NCBI RefSeq assembly: GCF_000423665.1
Contig: NZ_AUIK01000036.1
Span: 17,516 to 81,515, forward strand
DNA: 64,000 bases
From: Solirubrobacter soli DSM 22325
Lineage (GTDB): Bacteria; Actinomycetota; Thermoleophilia; Solirubrobacterales; Solirubrobacteraceae
Direction: 5' to 3'
Under the pieces are notes generated by a model. The model ran no database searches. It saw only the letters and a program-made list of their open reading frames with translations, and was not told the origin of the DNA. The position numbers and the translations under genes were made by a program. Shown here piece by piece: positions 36,814 through 45,913 of the stretch; the first letter of the stretch is position 1, and each line of letters begins with the position of its first letter.

Positions 36814-38222
36814 GGTGGGTCGCGCTCGGCGTGCTGTGCACCAGCCTGCTGGTGATCGTCGTCGACAACACGATCGTCAACGTGGCGCTGCCGACGCTCG
36901 TGCGCGAGCTCGACGCCGGCACCACCGAGCTGCAGTGGGTGGTCGACGCCTACACGCTCGTCTTCGCGGGGCTGCTGTTGCTCGCGGGTGCGCTCGGCGA
37001 TCGCTTCGGCCGCCGACGCACGCTGCTCGCCGGGCTGCTCGTGTTCGCGGTCGCCTCGACCGCGGCCGCGTGGGCGGGAAGCGTCGAGGAGCTGATCGCG
37101 TGGCGCGCGGTGATGGGTGCCGGAGCGGCGTTCATCATGCCGGCGACGCTCTCGCTGATCGTCACCGTCTTCGAGGACGAGCGCGAGCGCGCGACCGCCG
37201 TCGGCCTCTGGGCGGCCACGGCCGGCCTCGGCGTCGCGCTCGGCCCGACCTTGGGCGGCCTCCTGCTCGACCACTTCTGGTGGGGCTCGATCTTCATCGT
37301 CAACGTCCCGCTGTGCGTGCTGGCGATCGGCCTCGGCGCGGTCGTCGTGCCCAACTCGCACGACCCGGCGGCGCCGCGGCTCGACTGGGCCGGCGCGACG
37401 CTGTCCGGCGTGGGGTTGATCGCGCTCGTGTGGGCCGTGATCGAGGCGCCGTCGAAGGGCTGGACGTCACCCGCCGTCCTGGCGGCGTTCGCCGTGGCCG
37501 CGAGCGCCCTCGGTCTGTTCGTGCGCCAGCAGCGCGCGACGGCGGCCCCGCTGCTGGACCTGCGGCTCTTCCGCGACCCGCGCTTCAGCGCCGCCAGCGC
37601 GACGGTGATGGTCCTCTTCTTCGCCCTCTTCGGCTTCCTGTTCCTCGCGACCCAGTACCTGCAGTTCGTGCTCGGCTTCTCGCCCGCCGAGGCCGGCGTG
37701 CGCATCCTGCCCTACGCGGGCGCGATGATCGTCGCGGCGGCGAGCTCGGCGAAGCTCGTCGAGCGCTTCGGGACCAGGCGGATCGCGACGCTCGGCATGG
37801 TGCTGTTCGCGGCGGGCCTGACCGTGGCGGCGACCGTCACCCTCGACACCGGCTACGAGCGCCTGGCGATCGCCTTCGTCCTGATGGGCCTCGGCATGGG
37901 CTGCGCGGGCGCACCCGCCACCGAGTCGATCATGCGCTCGCTCCCTCCCGCCCGCGCGAACGTCGGCTCCGCGGTCAACGACACGACCCGCGAGCTCGGC
38001 GGCGCGCTGGGCGTCGCCGTCGTCGGCAGCATCATGTCCTCGCTCTACGGCAAGGACCTGCCGACGCTCGGCGCCGCCGTCGAGCTCGGCGGCGATGTGA
38101 GTCAGGCCGCGCAGGCCGCGTTCGTGGACGCGATGTCGACGTCGGCGATCTTCGTCGCCGCGATCGCCGCCATCGGGGCCGCGCTGGCCTGGCGGCACCT
38201 GCCCGGAATGAGTCGTGAATGA
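36810..38222 (+). CDS. DHA2-type multidrug efflux MFS transporter
   Basis: A 470-residue major facilitator with about 14 helices (EmrB/QacA type). Signature positions: VVDNTIVNVALPTLVRELDA in helix 1 (motif D1), AGALGDRFGRRRTLLAG after helix 2 (motif A), RAVMGAGAAFIMPATLSLI (motif B region) and LWAATAGLGVALGPTLGGLL in helix 5 (motif C of drug exporters). GTG 36810 overlaps the previous stop. Likely proton-driven export of toxic compounds; the divergent AfsR-type regulator is a plausible but unproven controller. Confidence 0.9.
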   Translation: MRWVALGVLCTSLLVIVVDNTIVNVALPTLVRELDAGTTELQWVVDAYTLVFAGLLLLAGALGDRFGRRRTLLAGLLVFAVASTAAAWAGSVEELIAWRAVMGAGAAFIMPATLSLIVTVFEDERERATAVGLWAATAGLGVALGPTLGGLLLDHFWWGSIFIVNVPLCVLAIGLGAVVVPNSHDPAAPRLDWAGATLSGVGLIALVWAVIEAPSKGWTSPAVLAAFAVAASALGLFVRQQRATAAPLLDLRLFRDPRFSAASATVMVLFFALFGFLFLATQYLQFVLGFSPAEAGVRILPYAGAMIVAAASSAKLVERFGTRRIATLGMVLFAAGLTVAATVTLDTGYERLAIAFVLMGLGMGCAGAPATESIMRSLPPARANVGSAVNDTTRELGGALGVAVVGSIMSSLYGKDLPTLGAAVELGGDVSQAAQAAFVDAMSTSAIFVAAIAAIGAALAWRHLPGMSRE

Positions 38223-38370
38223 TCAACATTCCACGTTCATTCGCAGAGGTTTGAGGCATGGCCGGCGAGTCGACCGACTCGGGCGTCACCGGCAGCGTCG
38301 CCGCCGAAACGGCGTAACCGGTCAGCGGAACGCGGGTCTCGGCACCGCCCGCCGGAGGTGGCCTACGAAC

Positions 38371-38388
38371 CGCCCCTCTACGGGGGCG
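38371..38388. terminator. possible hairpin between convergent genes
   Basis: CGCCCC at 38371-38376 can pair with GGGGCG at 38383-38388 across a six-base loop. It lies between the convergent exporter (ends 38222) and ATPase gene (ends 38406). No T-run follows on either strand, so it would be an atypical terminator at best. Confidence 0.3.
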
Positions 38389-38405
38389 AAACGTCGAACA
38401 CCCCC

Positions 38406-40838
38406 TCACCCGACGCTTGATCGTTGGCGACGCGCGCGCATGGTCCAGCCGTTGGCGCCGGCCGCGTCAAACGCCGCGATCGCCCGCGTCAGCGCGGCGT
38501 CGGCGTCGACGGGGCGGCCTTGAGCGGCGAGCCGGCGGCCATGGGCGAGTGCGAGGCGGCCGCGGTTGAACGGACCGCAATCCTGCGCCTCGTCGCCCGC
38601 CAGGATCGCGTCCGCGAAGCCGAGCGCGTCGTGCAACGCCCGCGCCGCTCCCGGGCCCGCGTCCGCGCGGAGGCGGGCGATCAGGTCGCGGGCCTCGTCC
38701 TCGCGCCCGCAGGCCGCGGCGGCCTCGGCGTAGAAGCTCACGCCGCCGAACTGCTCGCGGTAGTGGTGGGCCGGGTCCGCGGGGTCGAAGAGGCGACCGA
38801 GGACCGCCAGGGCGTCCTCGTGGCGTCCTTCCGTGACGGCGGCGATCCCGCGGGCGGTGAGCAGGACGGCATGCATGTCGGCGAGGCCGTGCGGCACGAT
38901 CACCGCCTCGGCTCTGGCGGCGAGCCGCTCGGCGCGGGCGAAGTCGCCGCGGATCGCGGCCGCGGCGGAAAGCCCGCAGGTGAGGCCGGCGCCCCACACG
39001 GGCTGCCCGGTCTCCTCGGCGAGCCGGTCGCCTTCGGCGGCCGTGGCCTCGACGGCCTCCCAGTCGCCGAGCATCGCCGCGTCCCACTGGATCATCGAGA
39101 GCGTCTGTGTGAGCAGCCCGTACCGGCCGTGCCGGCGCAGCACGGGTGCGAGGTCGGCGAGCAGCCCGAACGCGAGCGCGTGGTCGGCGACCGCGTGCGC
39201 GGCCATCGCCACGAACCAGGCCCCGAGCGGGTCCTCCCCGGCCTCCTGGAGCGCGAGCGGGACGCGCTCGACGATCTCCGCGCCGCGCTCCAGCGGCGCG
39301 GCGCAGGCGATGATCGCCAGCAGGCGCGGGTGGTGCGCCGAGACCGCCAGCGCCTCGGCGCTGGCGGTGACCTGCCCGCGGACGGCCGGGTCGAGCGAGG
39401 CCCACCAGCAGCGGACGGCCGCGCCCTGCAGGAGCTCGAGGGCGAGCTCGCGATCGCCCAGCGCGGCGACCTGGCGCGCGTCGTCGACCAGGGCGATGAC
39501 ACGCGGGACGTCCCCGGCGACGCCGTCGTAGAAGATCTCCGACAGCAACTCGGCGCGGGCGCGGTCGCGGACGTCGAGCGTGAGGCGCTCCGCTTCGCCG
39601 ACCGCGGCCTGGACGAGGTCGGCACGGCCGGCCTCGTAGGCGAGCGCGGCGGAGGCGAGCAGACGCTCGCCGCGGGTCCCGGCGTCCTCGGTCAGCTCCG
39701 CCGCGCGCCGCAGCGTCACGGCGGCCTCGAGGATCGCGCCGCGTGCCTGGGCGCGCTGCGCCATCGCCTCGACGGCGTCCGCGACGTCGTCGTCGCACCG
39801 CACGGTCGCTGCGGCGCGATGCCACGTGCGGCGGTCGGCGTCGCCGAGCGCGTCGGCGAGCGCGGCGTGCGCCGCCAGCCGTTGCGCCAGCGGCGCGGAC
39901 TGGTAGATCGCCGAACGCACGAGCGGGTGGCGATAGCGCACGGTGTCGCGGTCCACGGCGATCAGCCCCGCGTCGACGGCCGGGCCCAGCGCGTCGGCCG
40001 GCACCGGCGCGTCCGCCAGCAGCGTCCCGGCCCGGAGGATCTCGTCGATCCCGCTGGCCTCGTCGGAAGCGGCCACGAGCAGCAGCGCGCGAGCCGGTGC
40101 GGGCAACTCACGCAGCCGGCCGGCGAACGCCCGCTCGAGCCTCGCCGAGATCGGCAGCAGCGCGGGCTCCTCGCCCGCGGCGTCGGCGGTCGCGGGAAGC
40201 TCGATCAGCGCCAGCGGGTTGCCGGCGGCCTCGGCCAGCAGCCTGCGGCGGACCGGGGACGAGAGGACGGCGCGGTCGTCGAGGATGCGCGCCGCGGCAT
40301 CCGGTGTCAGACCGCAGAGCTCCAGGATCGGGATTCCGAGGTCGCGCCCGTTGTACCCGTCGCGCTGCGCGGCGAGCAGCACGATCGGGCGGCCGGTGAG
40401 ATGACGGCCAACGTAGCCGAGTGCGTCGCGCGACGGACGGTCGAGCCAGTGCAGGTCGTCGGCGACCACCGCCAGCGGGCTCCTCCGGGACAGCAGGTCG
40501 AGCAACGCCAGGCCGACGAGGAGCGGCTCGCCCGGCGGCTCGTCGCCGAGACCCAGCGCGGCGCGCAGCACGCCTCGATGGAGCGCGTCGAGCGCGTCGA
40601 TCTCGGGCAGCAACGGCCGCAGCAGACGGTGCAGCCCCGCGTACGGCATGCCGGTCTCGAGCTCGACGCCGGCGGTGGCGAGGACCGTGAGGCCGCGCGC
40701 CCGGGCGTGCTCGCGGGCGGCGTCGAGCAGGGTCGACTTGCCGATCCCGGGCTCGCCGATCAGCAGCAGCGCTGCGCCCCCGCGATCCACCGCGTTGCTC
40801 AGGATCGCCAGCTCCTCGTCGCGGCCGATGAGCGTCAT
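38406..40838 (-). CDS. LuxR-family large ATPase lacking its HTH domain
   Basis: An 810-residue relative of LuxR/MalT-type ATPases. The N-terminal ATPase has Walker A LLIGEPGIGKSTLLDAA near residue 35 and Walker B LAVVADDLHWLDRPS near 125, followed by a long helical-repeat region. It ends TMRARRQRSSVG, at the point where its upstream paralogue (40835-43567) enters the LuxR helix-turn-helix. No HTH is readable beyond the stop in this frame. It overlaps the paralogue by 4 bp (ATGA), so the pair is co-translated. It may act with the paralogue, or be a truncated copy. Confidence 0.82.
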   Translation of the reverse strand: MTLIGRDEELAILSNAVDRGGAALLLIGEPGIGKSTLLDAAREHARARGLTVLATAGVELETGMPYAGLHRLLRPLLPEIDALDALHRGVLRAALGLGDEPPGEPLLVGLALLDLLSRRSPLAVVADDLHWLDRPSRDALGYVGRHLTGRPIVLLAAQRDGYNGRDLGIPILELCGLTPDAAARILDDRAVLSSPVRRRLLAEAAGNPLALIELPATADAAGEEPALLPISARLERAFAGRLRELPAPARALLLVAASDEASGIDEILRAGTLLADAPVPADALGPAVDAGLIAVDRDTVRYRHPLVRSAIYQSAPLAQRLAAHAALADALGDADRRTWHRAAATVRCDDDVADAVEAMAQRAQARGAILEAAVTLRRAAELTEDAGTRGERLLASAALAYEAGRADLVQAAVGEAERLTLDVRDRARAELLSEIFYDGVAGDVPRVIALVDDARQVAALGDRELALELLQGAAVRCWWASLDPAVRGQVTASAEALAVSAHHPRLLAIIACAAPLERGAEIVERVPLALQEAGEDPLGAWFVAMAAHAVADHALAFGLLADLAPVLRRHGRYGLLTQTLSMIQWDAAMLGDWEAVEATAAEGDRLAEETGQPVWGAGLTCGLSAAAAIRGDFARAERLAARAEAVIVPHGLADMHAVLLTARGIAAVTEGRHEDALAVLGRLFDPADPAHHYREQFGGVSFYAEAAAACGREDEARDLIARLRADAGPGAARALHDALGFADAILAGDEAQDCGPFNRGRLALAHGRRLAAQGRPVDADAALTRAIAAFDAAGANGWTMRARRQRSSVG

Positions 40839-43567
40839 GGCTGCGCCGGGAGGACGCCGTTGAGCTGGGAGCGGGAGGTGATCCCGAGCTTGGGGAACGC
40901 GCGGTAGAGATGGCTCGCCACGGTGCGGTGCGAGAGATACAGCTGCTGGCCGATCTCGCGGTTGCTCAGCCCGGCCGCGGCGAGCTGCACGATCTGGAGC
41001 TCCTGCGGCGAGAGGTCGTCCCAGGCCTGGCGCTGGCGCGCCTGGCTCGCCTCGCCCGCCGCGCGCAGCTCCTGCCGCGCCCGCTCGCCCCAGGCGGGTG
41101 CGTCGAGCGCGTCGAACCCGCTGCGGGCGATCCGCAGCGGGTCGCGCGACTCGACCACCCGCCGCTGCCGTCGCAGCCACATGCCGTAGGCCAGCTGGAG
41201 CCGGGCGCGGGTGAAGGGCCTGGCCGACCACGGGGCGGCGAGCGCCGCGGTGAACGCCGCTTCCGCGTGCGCGTCGTCCGCGAGCAGCGCCCGCGCGTAG
41301 AGCACGCCCCAGCGCACGCGCAGCTCGCGCTCGCTGCCGGCGAGCTGCTCGAGGCCTTCGATCACCGCGCGCGCCTCGTCGACGCGCCCGCAGCCGACCG
41401 CGGCGTCGGCGAGGAACGTCACGCCCAGGAACTGGTCGCTCAGATGGTGGCTCGGGTCCCGCGGGTCGAAGATCCGCACCACCTGGTCGTAGGCCTCGTC
41501 GTAGCGGCCCGCGGCGAGGTCGATGACGGCGCGGATGGTGTAGAGCCAGCCCAGGACCGCGGTGGTGGCCGCTGCCTCGCTGATCGCCATCGCCTTGGCG
41601 GCGAGCCGCTCGGCGGCGGGGACGTCACCGTGCAGCGCCGTCAATCCGGCGAGCGAGCCGGTCGCGCCCGAGTGCCAGATCGGCTGGCCGGTCTCGTCGG
41701 CCAGCCGCGCCGCCTCGAACGCGGCGGGGTGCGCGGCGCCCCACTCGCCCAGGACGACCGACACGACCGAGCGCATCACCAGCGCCTGGGCGAGCAGCGC
41801 CAGCCGGCCCTGCTCGCGCAGGCCGTCCGAGGCGATCGTGAGCAGGCGCAGCGAGGCGTCGGAGTCGCCGATCGCGTGCGAGGCGAGGCCGAGCAGGTGC
41901 ACGCTGCGCGGGTCCAGGCGGCCGGTCGCGCCGGCCTCGGTCACGAGGCGCCGGACGCGGGTGGCGCCGGAGATCGGCTGGGCCATCGCGAGCGTGGCGA
42001 CGCGCCGCGGGTCGGTGGCGGCGCCGTCGAGCGCATCCACCGCGTCGGTCACCTGCCGTCGCACCCACGCATCCGAGTTCCCCCACCAGGTGCGCAGCCC
42101 CGCGGCCATCAGCAGCGCTGTCGCGCTCTCGCGATCGCCGTCGGCGTCGGCCGTCCGCGCGAGGTCGAGGAGATGCAACACGCGCGACGCGTCGCCCTGC
42201 CCCGGTCCCGCGCCGTCGTGGAAGATCTCCGAGAGCCATTCGACGCGACCCTGGTCGCGCGCGCTCAGCGGCAGCTCGCGGGCCTGCTCCACCAGCGTCT
42301 TGACCAGGTCCGCGCGCCCGGCCTCGAACGCGGGCTCGGCGGCCGCCAGCAGCCGCCGCACGCGCCCCTCCGCGTCGACCGAGAGCTCTGCGGCGCGGGC
42401 GAAGGCGGCGGACGCCTGCAGCGCGGCCCCGCGCCGGAGCGCCCGCTCCCCCATCGCCTCGAGGTCGCTCGCCACCGACTCGTCCGGGCCGACGGCCGCA
42501 GCCGCTCGATGCTGGGCGCGCCGGTCAGGCTGATCCGCGAACAGCTCGGCCAGCGCGGCGTGCGCGGCGTGGCGCAACTCGACCGGTGCGGCCTGGTAGA
42601 TCGCGGAGCGCACCAGCGGATGGCGGAAGCGCAGGCCGCTGCCGTCCAGCGAGATCAGCTCCGCGTCGAGCACGGGCTGCAGCGCCGCGACGGTGATCGG
42701 GCGGCCGAACACCCGCTCCCCGGCGGCCAGGACCGTCGCGAGCGGGCTGGCGACATCGGCGGCGAGGACGAGCAGCAGCGACCGCGTGTCCGGGCCCGCC
42801 TCGCGCAACCGGTGCGCGAACGCCTGCTCGAGGCGCGCGGAGATCGGCACCATCGGGCCTTCCGCGGACGTCTGGAGCTGGTCGACCGTCGTCGGCAGCT
42901 CGGCCAGCGCGAGCGGATTGCCGTCGGCCTCGAGCAGGATGCGCTGCCGCAGCGGCGCGGGAAGCCCCGGCGCGCTGCGGTCCAGCAGCGCTCGCGCGGC
43001 GTCCGCGTCCAGGCTGTCGATCCGCTGCTCGGGCAGGCCGAGATCGCCGACGCCGTCACGCGTGGCGGCGATCAGCACGATCGGGTCGGCTTCGATGCGC
43101 CGGCCCACGAAGCTGATGACGTCCCGCGAGGCCGCGTCGAGCCAGTGCACGTCGTCGACCACCACCAGCAGCGCCTGCCGGGAGGCTTCGGCGGCCAGCA
43201 GGCCGAGCGTCCCGAGCCCCGCGAGGAACAGGTCTCCGCCCTCGCCCTCGGCCAAGCCGAACGCCGTCCGCAGCATCTCGCGCTGTGGCACCGGGAGCGT
43301 GTCGAGGTCGCCGAGCAGCGGCTGCAGGAGGCGATGCAGCCCGGCGTACGGGAGCGCGGACTCGGTCTCGACGCCCGCCGTGACGAGGATCCGCAGCCCC
43401 CGCTCGCGCGCCGACGCGCAGGCGGCGTCGAGCAGGACCGACTTGCCGATGCCCGGCTCCCCGCGCAGGACCAGCGCGCTTCCCCGCTCCCCGACCGCGT
43501 CGAGCACGCCGCGCATCCGCGCGAGCTCGCCGGTCCGGCCCAGGAGTCCATGTTCGGCCGACATCAA
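40835..43567 (-). CDS. LuxR-family large ATP-binding transcriptional regulator
   Basis: A 910-residue regulator. AAA-type ATPase at the N-terminus (Walker A LVLRGEPGIGKSVLLDAA near residue 38, Walker B LLVVVDDVHWLDAASRD near 135), a TPR-like helical middle, and a C-terminal LuxR HTH (LSPQELQIVQLAAAGLSNRE then LYLSHRTVASHLYRAFPKLG). Such LAL regulators respond to a ligand bound by the helical part. A duplication with the downstream gene is obvious from parallel layouts (PYAGLHRLL, RHPLVRSAIYQ, LSEIF in both). Starts MMSAEHGLLGRTGE; either Met is possible. Confidence 0.9.
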   Translation of the reverse strand: MMSAEHGLLGRTGELARMRGVLDAVGERGSALVLRGEPGIGKSVLLDAACASARERGLRILVTAGVETESALPYAGLHRLLQPLLGDLDTLPVPQREMLRTAFGLAEGEGGDLFLAGLGTLGLLAAEASRQALLVVVDDVHWLDAASRDVISFVGRRIEADPIVLIAATRDGVGDLGLPEQRIDSLDADAARALLDRSAPGLPAPLRQRILLEADGNPLALAELPTTVDQLQTSAEGPMVPISARLEQAFAHRLREAGPDTRSLLLVLAADVASPLATVLAAGERVFGRPITVAALQPVLDAELISLDGSGLRFRHPLVRSAIYQAAPVELRHAAHAALAELFADQPDRRAQHRAAAAVGPDESVASDLEAMGERALRRGAALQASAAFARAAELSVDAEGRVRRLLAAAEPAFEAGRADLVKTLVEQARELPLSARDQGRVEWLSEIFHDGAGPGQGDASRVLHLLDLARTADADGDRESATALLMAAGLRTWWGNSDAWVRRQVTDAVDALDGAATDPRRVATLAMAQPISGATRVRRLVTEAGATGRLDPRSVHLLGLASHAIGDSDASLRLLTIASDGLREQGRLALLAQALVMRSVVSVVLGEWGAAHPAAFEAARLADETGQPIWHSGATGSLAGLTALHGDVPAAERLAAKAMAISEAAATTAVLGWLYTIRAVIDLAAGRYDEAYDQVVRIFDPRDPSHHLSDQFLGVTFLADAAVGCGRVDEARAVIEGLEQLAGSERELRVRWGVLYARALLADDAHAEAAFTAALAAPWSARPFTRARLQLAYGMWLRRQRRVVESRDPLRIARSGFDALDAPAWGERARQELRAAGEASQARQRQAWDDLSPQELQIVQLAAAGLSNREIGQQLYLSHRTVASHLYRAFPKLGITSRSQLNGVLPAQP

Positions 43568-43685
43568 CGGAGCGGCACGCTACGCGCGCGACATGGGACA
43601 GGCTTAAGCAGGATCACTGAACGGTGACGGCGCGCAGTCATCGTGCGCAAGCCCGGCAGGGAGATCCGGCCTAGCTTCGCCGGCC

Positions 43686-44339
43686 ATGTCCATCATCGAC
43701 GCAACCGCCCACGCCGCCCAGATCGGCGACGGCGACAGCCTGCAGGACATCCTCGACTTCCTCGTCACCGAGGAGGCGCTCGGCGTGACCTTCGTCACCG
43801 CCGCCATCGAGCACGCCCCCGGCACGCCGTCAGAGGCGTTTCTCCCGGTGCTGCGCAACGCCGTCACGCAGGAGTTCCATCACGTCGAGGCGCTCAAGGA
43901 GGCCGGCGGCAGCCACCTGACCCGCTCCTACTGGTTCCCGGACGCGGCCTTCGACGACGGCGGGGTCGGGCTCTTCTCGACCCTCGAGGTCGTCGAGACC
44001 GTCGAGATCAGCCTGTACCTGCTGGGGGTCAGCGCCTACGCACGCAAGGGCGAGGACTTCGGCGCTCGCCTGTGCGCGGAGGCGATGGGCACGGAGGCGG
44101 TCCACCGGGCGCTGGTCCGCCACGCGCAGAACGAGCTCGGCAAGGACGTCGGCGTGCCCAACGACGTCGGCTTCGAGAACTTCGACTGGCCGAGCCTGAA
44201 GCGGGTCCGCGCGGCGCTCGAGGCGCTCGGCATCGGCTACGGCACGCAGACCGACCAGCCGGGGCGCTTCTACGAGTACCCCGGCGACCCGATCGCCCGC
44301 GGCGTCGGCACGCCGGTCAGCCACACGCTGCCCGCCTGA
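43686..44339 (+). CDS. ferritin-like domain protein
   Basis: A 217-residue helical protein of the ferritin-like/Ferritin_2 type. Candidate metal or structural acidic/His residues: LVTEEALGVTF in helix 1, TQEFHHVEALKEAGG in helix 2, VETVEISLYLLG in helix 3 and GTEAVHRALVRHAQNELG in helix 4. No signal peptide is present, although several relatives are exported. No strong ribosome-binding site precedes ATG 43686. The ArsR operator lies immediately after the stop, so the two units are separate. Confidence 0.72.
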   Translation: MSIIDATAHAAQIGDGDSLQDILDFLVTEEALGVTFVTAAIEHAPGTPSEAFLPVLRNAVTQEFHHVEALKEAGGSHLTRSYWFPDAAFDDGGVGLFSTLEVVETVEISLYLLGVSAYARKGEDFGARLCAEAMGTEAVHRALVRHAQNELGKDVGVPNDVGFENFDWPSLKRVRAALEALGIGYGTQTDQPGRFYEYPGDPIARGVGTPVSHTLPA

Positions 44340-44340
44340 T

Positions 44341-44360
44341 ACTTAGTCATCTACCTAAGT
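44341..44360. promoter_or_regulatory. inverted-repeat operator at the ArsR gene start
   Basis: ACTTAG (44341-44346) and CTAAGT (44355-44360) form a 6+6 bp inverted repeat with an 8-bp spacer, covering the upstream GTG candidate (44359). It is an AT-rich island in GC-rich surroundings and looks like a binding site for the dimeric ArsR protein encoded next, which would repress its own operon. Confidence 0.65.
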
Positions 44361-44730
44361 GTTTGATACGCTCTCGTTCGTGCCGACCGCCGAGGCCGAA
44401 CAGCTCGACCGGGCCTTCCACGCCCTGGCCGACGAGAGCCGCCGCGCGATCGTGGTGCGGCTCGCCCGCGGACCCGCGTCCGTGAGCGAGCTCGCCGCGC
44501 CGCTGGCGATGTCACTGCCGTCGGTGATGCAGCACCTCGACGTGCTCCAGCGCAGCGGGCTCGTCCGGTCCGAGAAGGTCGGGCGGGTCCGCACCTGCCG
44601 GCTCGAAGCCGCGCCGATGCGGTCGCTGGAGCACTGGATCGCCGAGCACCGGGCGACCTGGGAGCGGCACTTCGACCGTCTCGCCGGCGTGCTCGACGAG
44701 GTCTTCCCCACCGACGAAGGAGAACGATGA
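44359..44730 (+). CDS. ArsR-family transcriptional repressor
   Basis: A 116-123 residue winged-helix regulator. The HTH is visible as ADESRRAIVVRLARGPASVS then LAAPLAMSLPSVMQHLDVLQ, followed by the beta wing GLVRSEKVGRVRTCRLE. No metal-binding Cys pair is present, so it is the SRPBCC-associated subtype rather than an arsenic sensor. GTG 44359 lies in the operator; GTG 44380 (VPTAEAEQLDRAF) is an equally good start and would leave the operator in the leader. It overlaps the SRPBCC gene by 4 bp. Confidence 0.9.
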   Translation: MFDTLSFVPTAEAEQLDRAFHALADESRRAIVVRLARGPASVSELAAPLAMSLPSVMQHLDVLQRSGLVRSEKVGRVRTCRLEAAPMRSLEHWIAEHRATWERHFDRLAGVLDEVFPTDEGER

Positions 44731-45188
44731 GTATCCGCCAGCACGACTTCACGATCGAGCGGACCCTGCGCCAGAGCCCCGACCAGGCCTTCCAGGCGTT
44801 CGCCGACCCGGAGCTCAAGGGCCGGTGGTTCCGGACCCCGGACGGCTGGACCGACCGGGCGTGGGAGCTGGACTTCCGCGTCGGCGGCAGCGAGCTGAGC
44901 GTGGGCCGCGACACGACCGGGACACTGCACGAGTTCCGCAGCCGCTACCACGACATCGTCGACGGCGAGCGGATCGTCTTCGCCTACGACCTGCTGATCG
45001 ACGGGCAGCTCATCTCGGTGTCGCTGACGACGATCGAGGTCCACCCCGACGGCACCGGCACGCAACTGGTCTTCACCGAGCACGGCGCGTTCTTCGACGA
45101 CCTCGAGGACCCGGCGCAGCGCGAGCACGGCACCGGCCTGCTCCTCGACGGCCTGACCGCGTTCCTCGCCGATCAGGTCGCGGCGTGA
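44727..45188 (+). CDS. SRPBCC/AHSA1-family protein
   Basis: A 153-residue START-like domain that forms a hydrophobic ligand-binding cavity. Family marks are FTIERTLRQSPDQAFQAFAD at the start, LKGRWFRTPDGW, LDFRVGGSEL, and TEHGAFFDDLEDPAQREHGT near the end. ArsR-SRPBCC gene pairs are common; the SRPBCC partner is thought to bind or modify a small molecule. ATGA coupling to the ArsR gene and GTGA coupling to the transferase gene place it in a three-gene operon. Confidence 0.88.
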   Translation: MSIRQHDFTIERTLRQSPDQAFQAFADPELKGRWFRTPDGWTDRAWELDFRVGGSELSVGRDTTGTLHEFRSRYHDIVDGERIVFAYDLLIDGQLISVSLTTIEVHPDGTGTQLVFTEHGAFFDDLEDPAQREHGTGLLLDGLTAFLADQVAA

Positions 45189-45811
45189 TCCTGTATCAGC
45201 ACCCGTTCGCCGCCTACTGCTGGAAGGCGCTGATCGCGCTGTACGAGCGCGACGTCGCGTTCACGAGCGTGCTCGTCGAGGCCGATCGCTCGGCCGTCGC
45301 CGCGCTCTGGCCGCCCGCGACGCTGCCCCTGCTGGTCGACGGCGACACGGTCGTCCCTGAGTCCTCCGCCGTCGTCGAGTACCTCGACCGGTTCGGCGAC
45401 GCCCCACCGCTCGTCACGAGGCTGTCGACCCGCGTCTGGGATCGGGTGATCGACGGGCAGGTGGCGACGCCGATGCAGGCGATCGTCTTCGACGCGCTGC
45501 GCCCCGCCGACGCCAAGGACCCGTACGGCGTCGATCAGGCGCGCGCGAAGCTCGACGAGTCCTATTCGCTGCTCGACGCGCGACTCGGCGATGACTGGCT
45601 GACCGGCGAGAGCTTCACGCTGGCCGACTGCGCCGCCGCGCCCGCGTTGCACTACGCGGACGTCGTCCACGAGATCGATCGCGTCGCCCACCCGTCGCTG
45701 GCGGCGTACTTCGACCGGCTGCTCGCCCGCCCGTCGGTCGCCCGCGTGATCGACGAGGCGCGGCCGTACCGGGAGGTCTTCCCCCTCCCGTGGCCGGCCC
45801 ACGTCTCCTGA
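45185..45811 (+). CDS. glutathione S-transferase-like protein
   Basis: A 208-residue GST fold. The thioredoxin-like half starts VILYQHPFAAYCWKALIALY and includes the substrate-recognition turn ATLPLLVDGDTVVPESSAVVEY. The helical half has the family N-capping segment FTLADCAAAPALHY. Actinobacteria usually lack glutathione, so the thiol used is uncertain. Third gene of the ArsR operon; a small-molecule detoxification or modification role fits. It is the last ordinary gene before the repeat array: the first repeat starts 39 bp after the stop. Confidence 0.85.
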   Translation: MILYQHPFAAYCWKALIALYERDVAFTSVLVEADRSAVAALWPPATLPLLVDGDTVVPESSAVVEYLDRFGDAPPLVTRLSTRVWDRVIDGQVATPMQAIVFDALRPADAKDPYGVDQARAKLDESYSLLDARLGDDWLTGESFTLADCAAAPALHYADVVHEIDRVAHPSLAAYFDRLLARPSVARVIDEARPYREVFPLPWPAHVS

Positions 45812-45850
45812 TCGAGCAGCCACCCCGGCCCTGTTGCGTTCGAGCGAGTC

Positions 45851-45871
45851 CGTCGAAAGACAGCACTTTCG
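45851..45871 (+). repeat. array repeat 1
   Basis: CGTCGAAAGACAGCACTTTC; 39 bp after the GST stop and 43 bp before the DUF1707 gene. CGAAA and TTTCG within the copy can pair over the loop GACAGCAC. Confidence 0.8.
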
Positions 45872-45913
45872 GTCGGCATCCTGAACCGCGGGATTCGTAC
45901 CGTTCTCGTCGAG

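Noticed and set aside
38382..38405. A further array copy outside the array (CGTCGAACA between GGGGG and CCCCC)
   Set aside because: Only nine bases match and AGCAC is absent; it is isolated 7 kb from the array.
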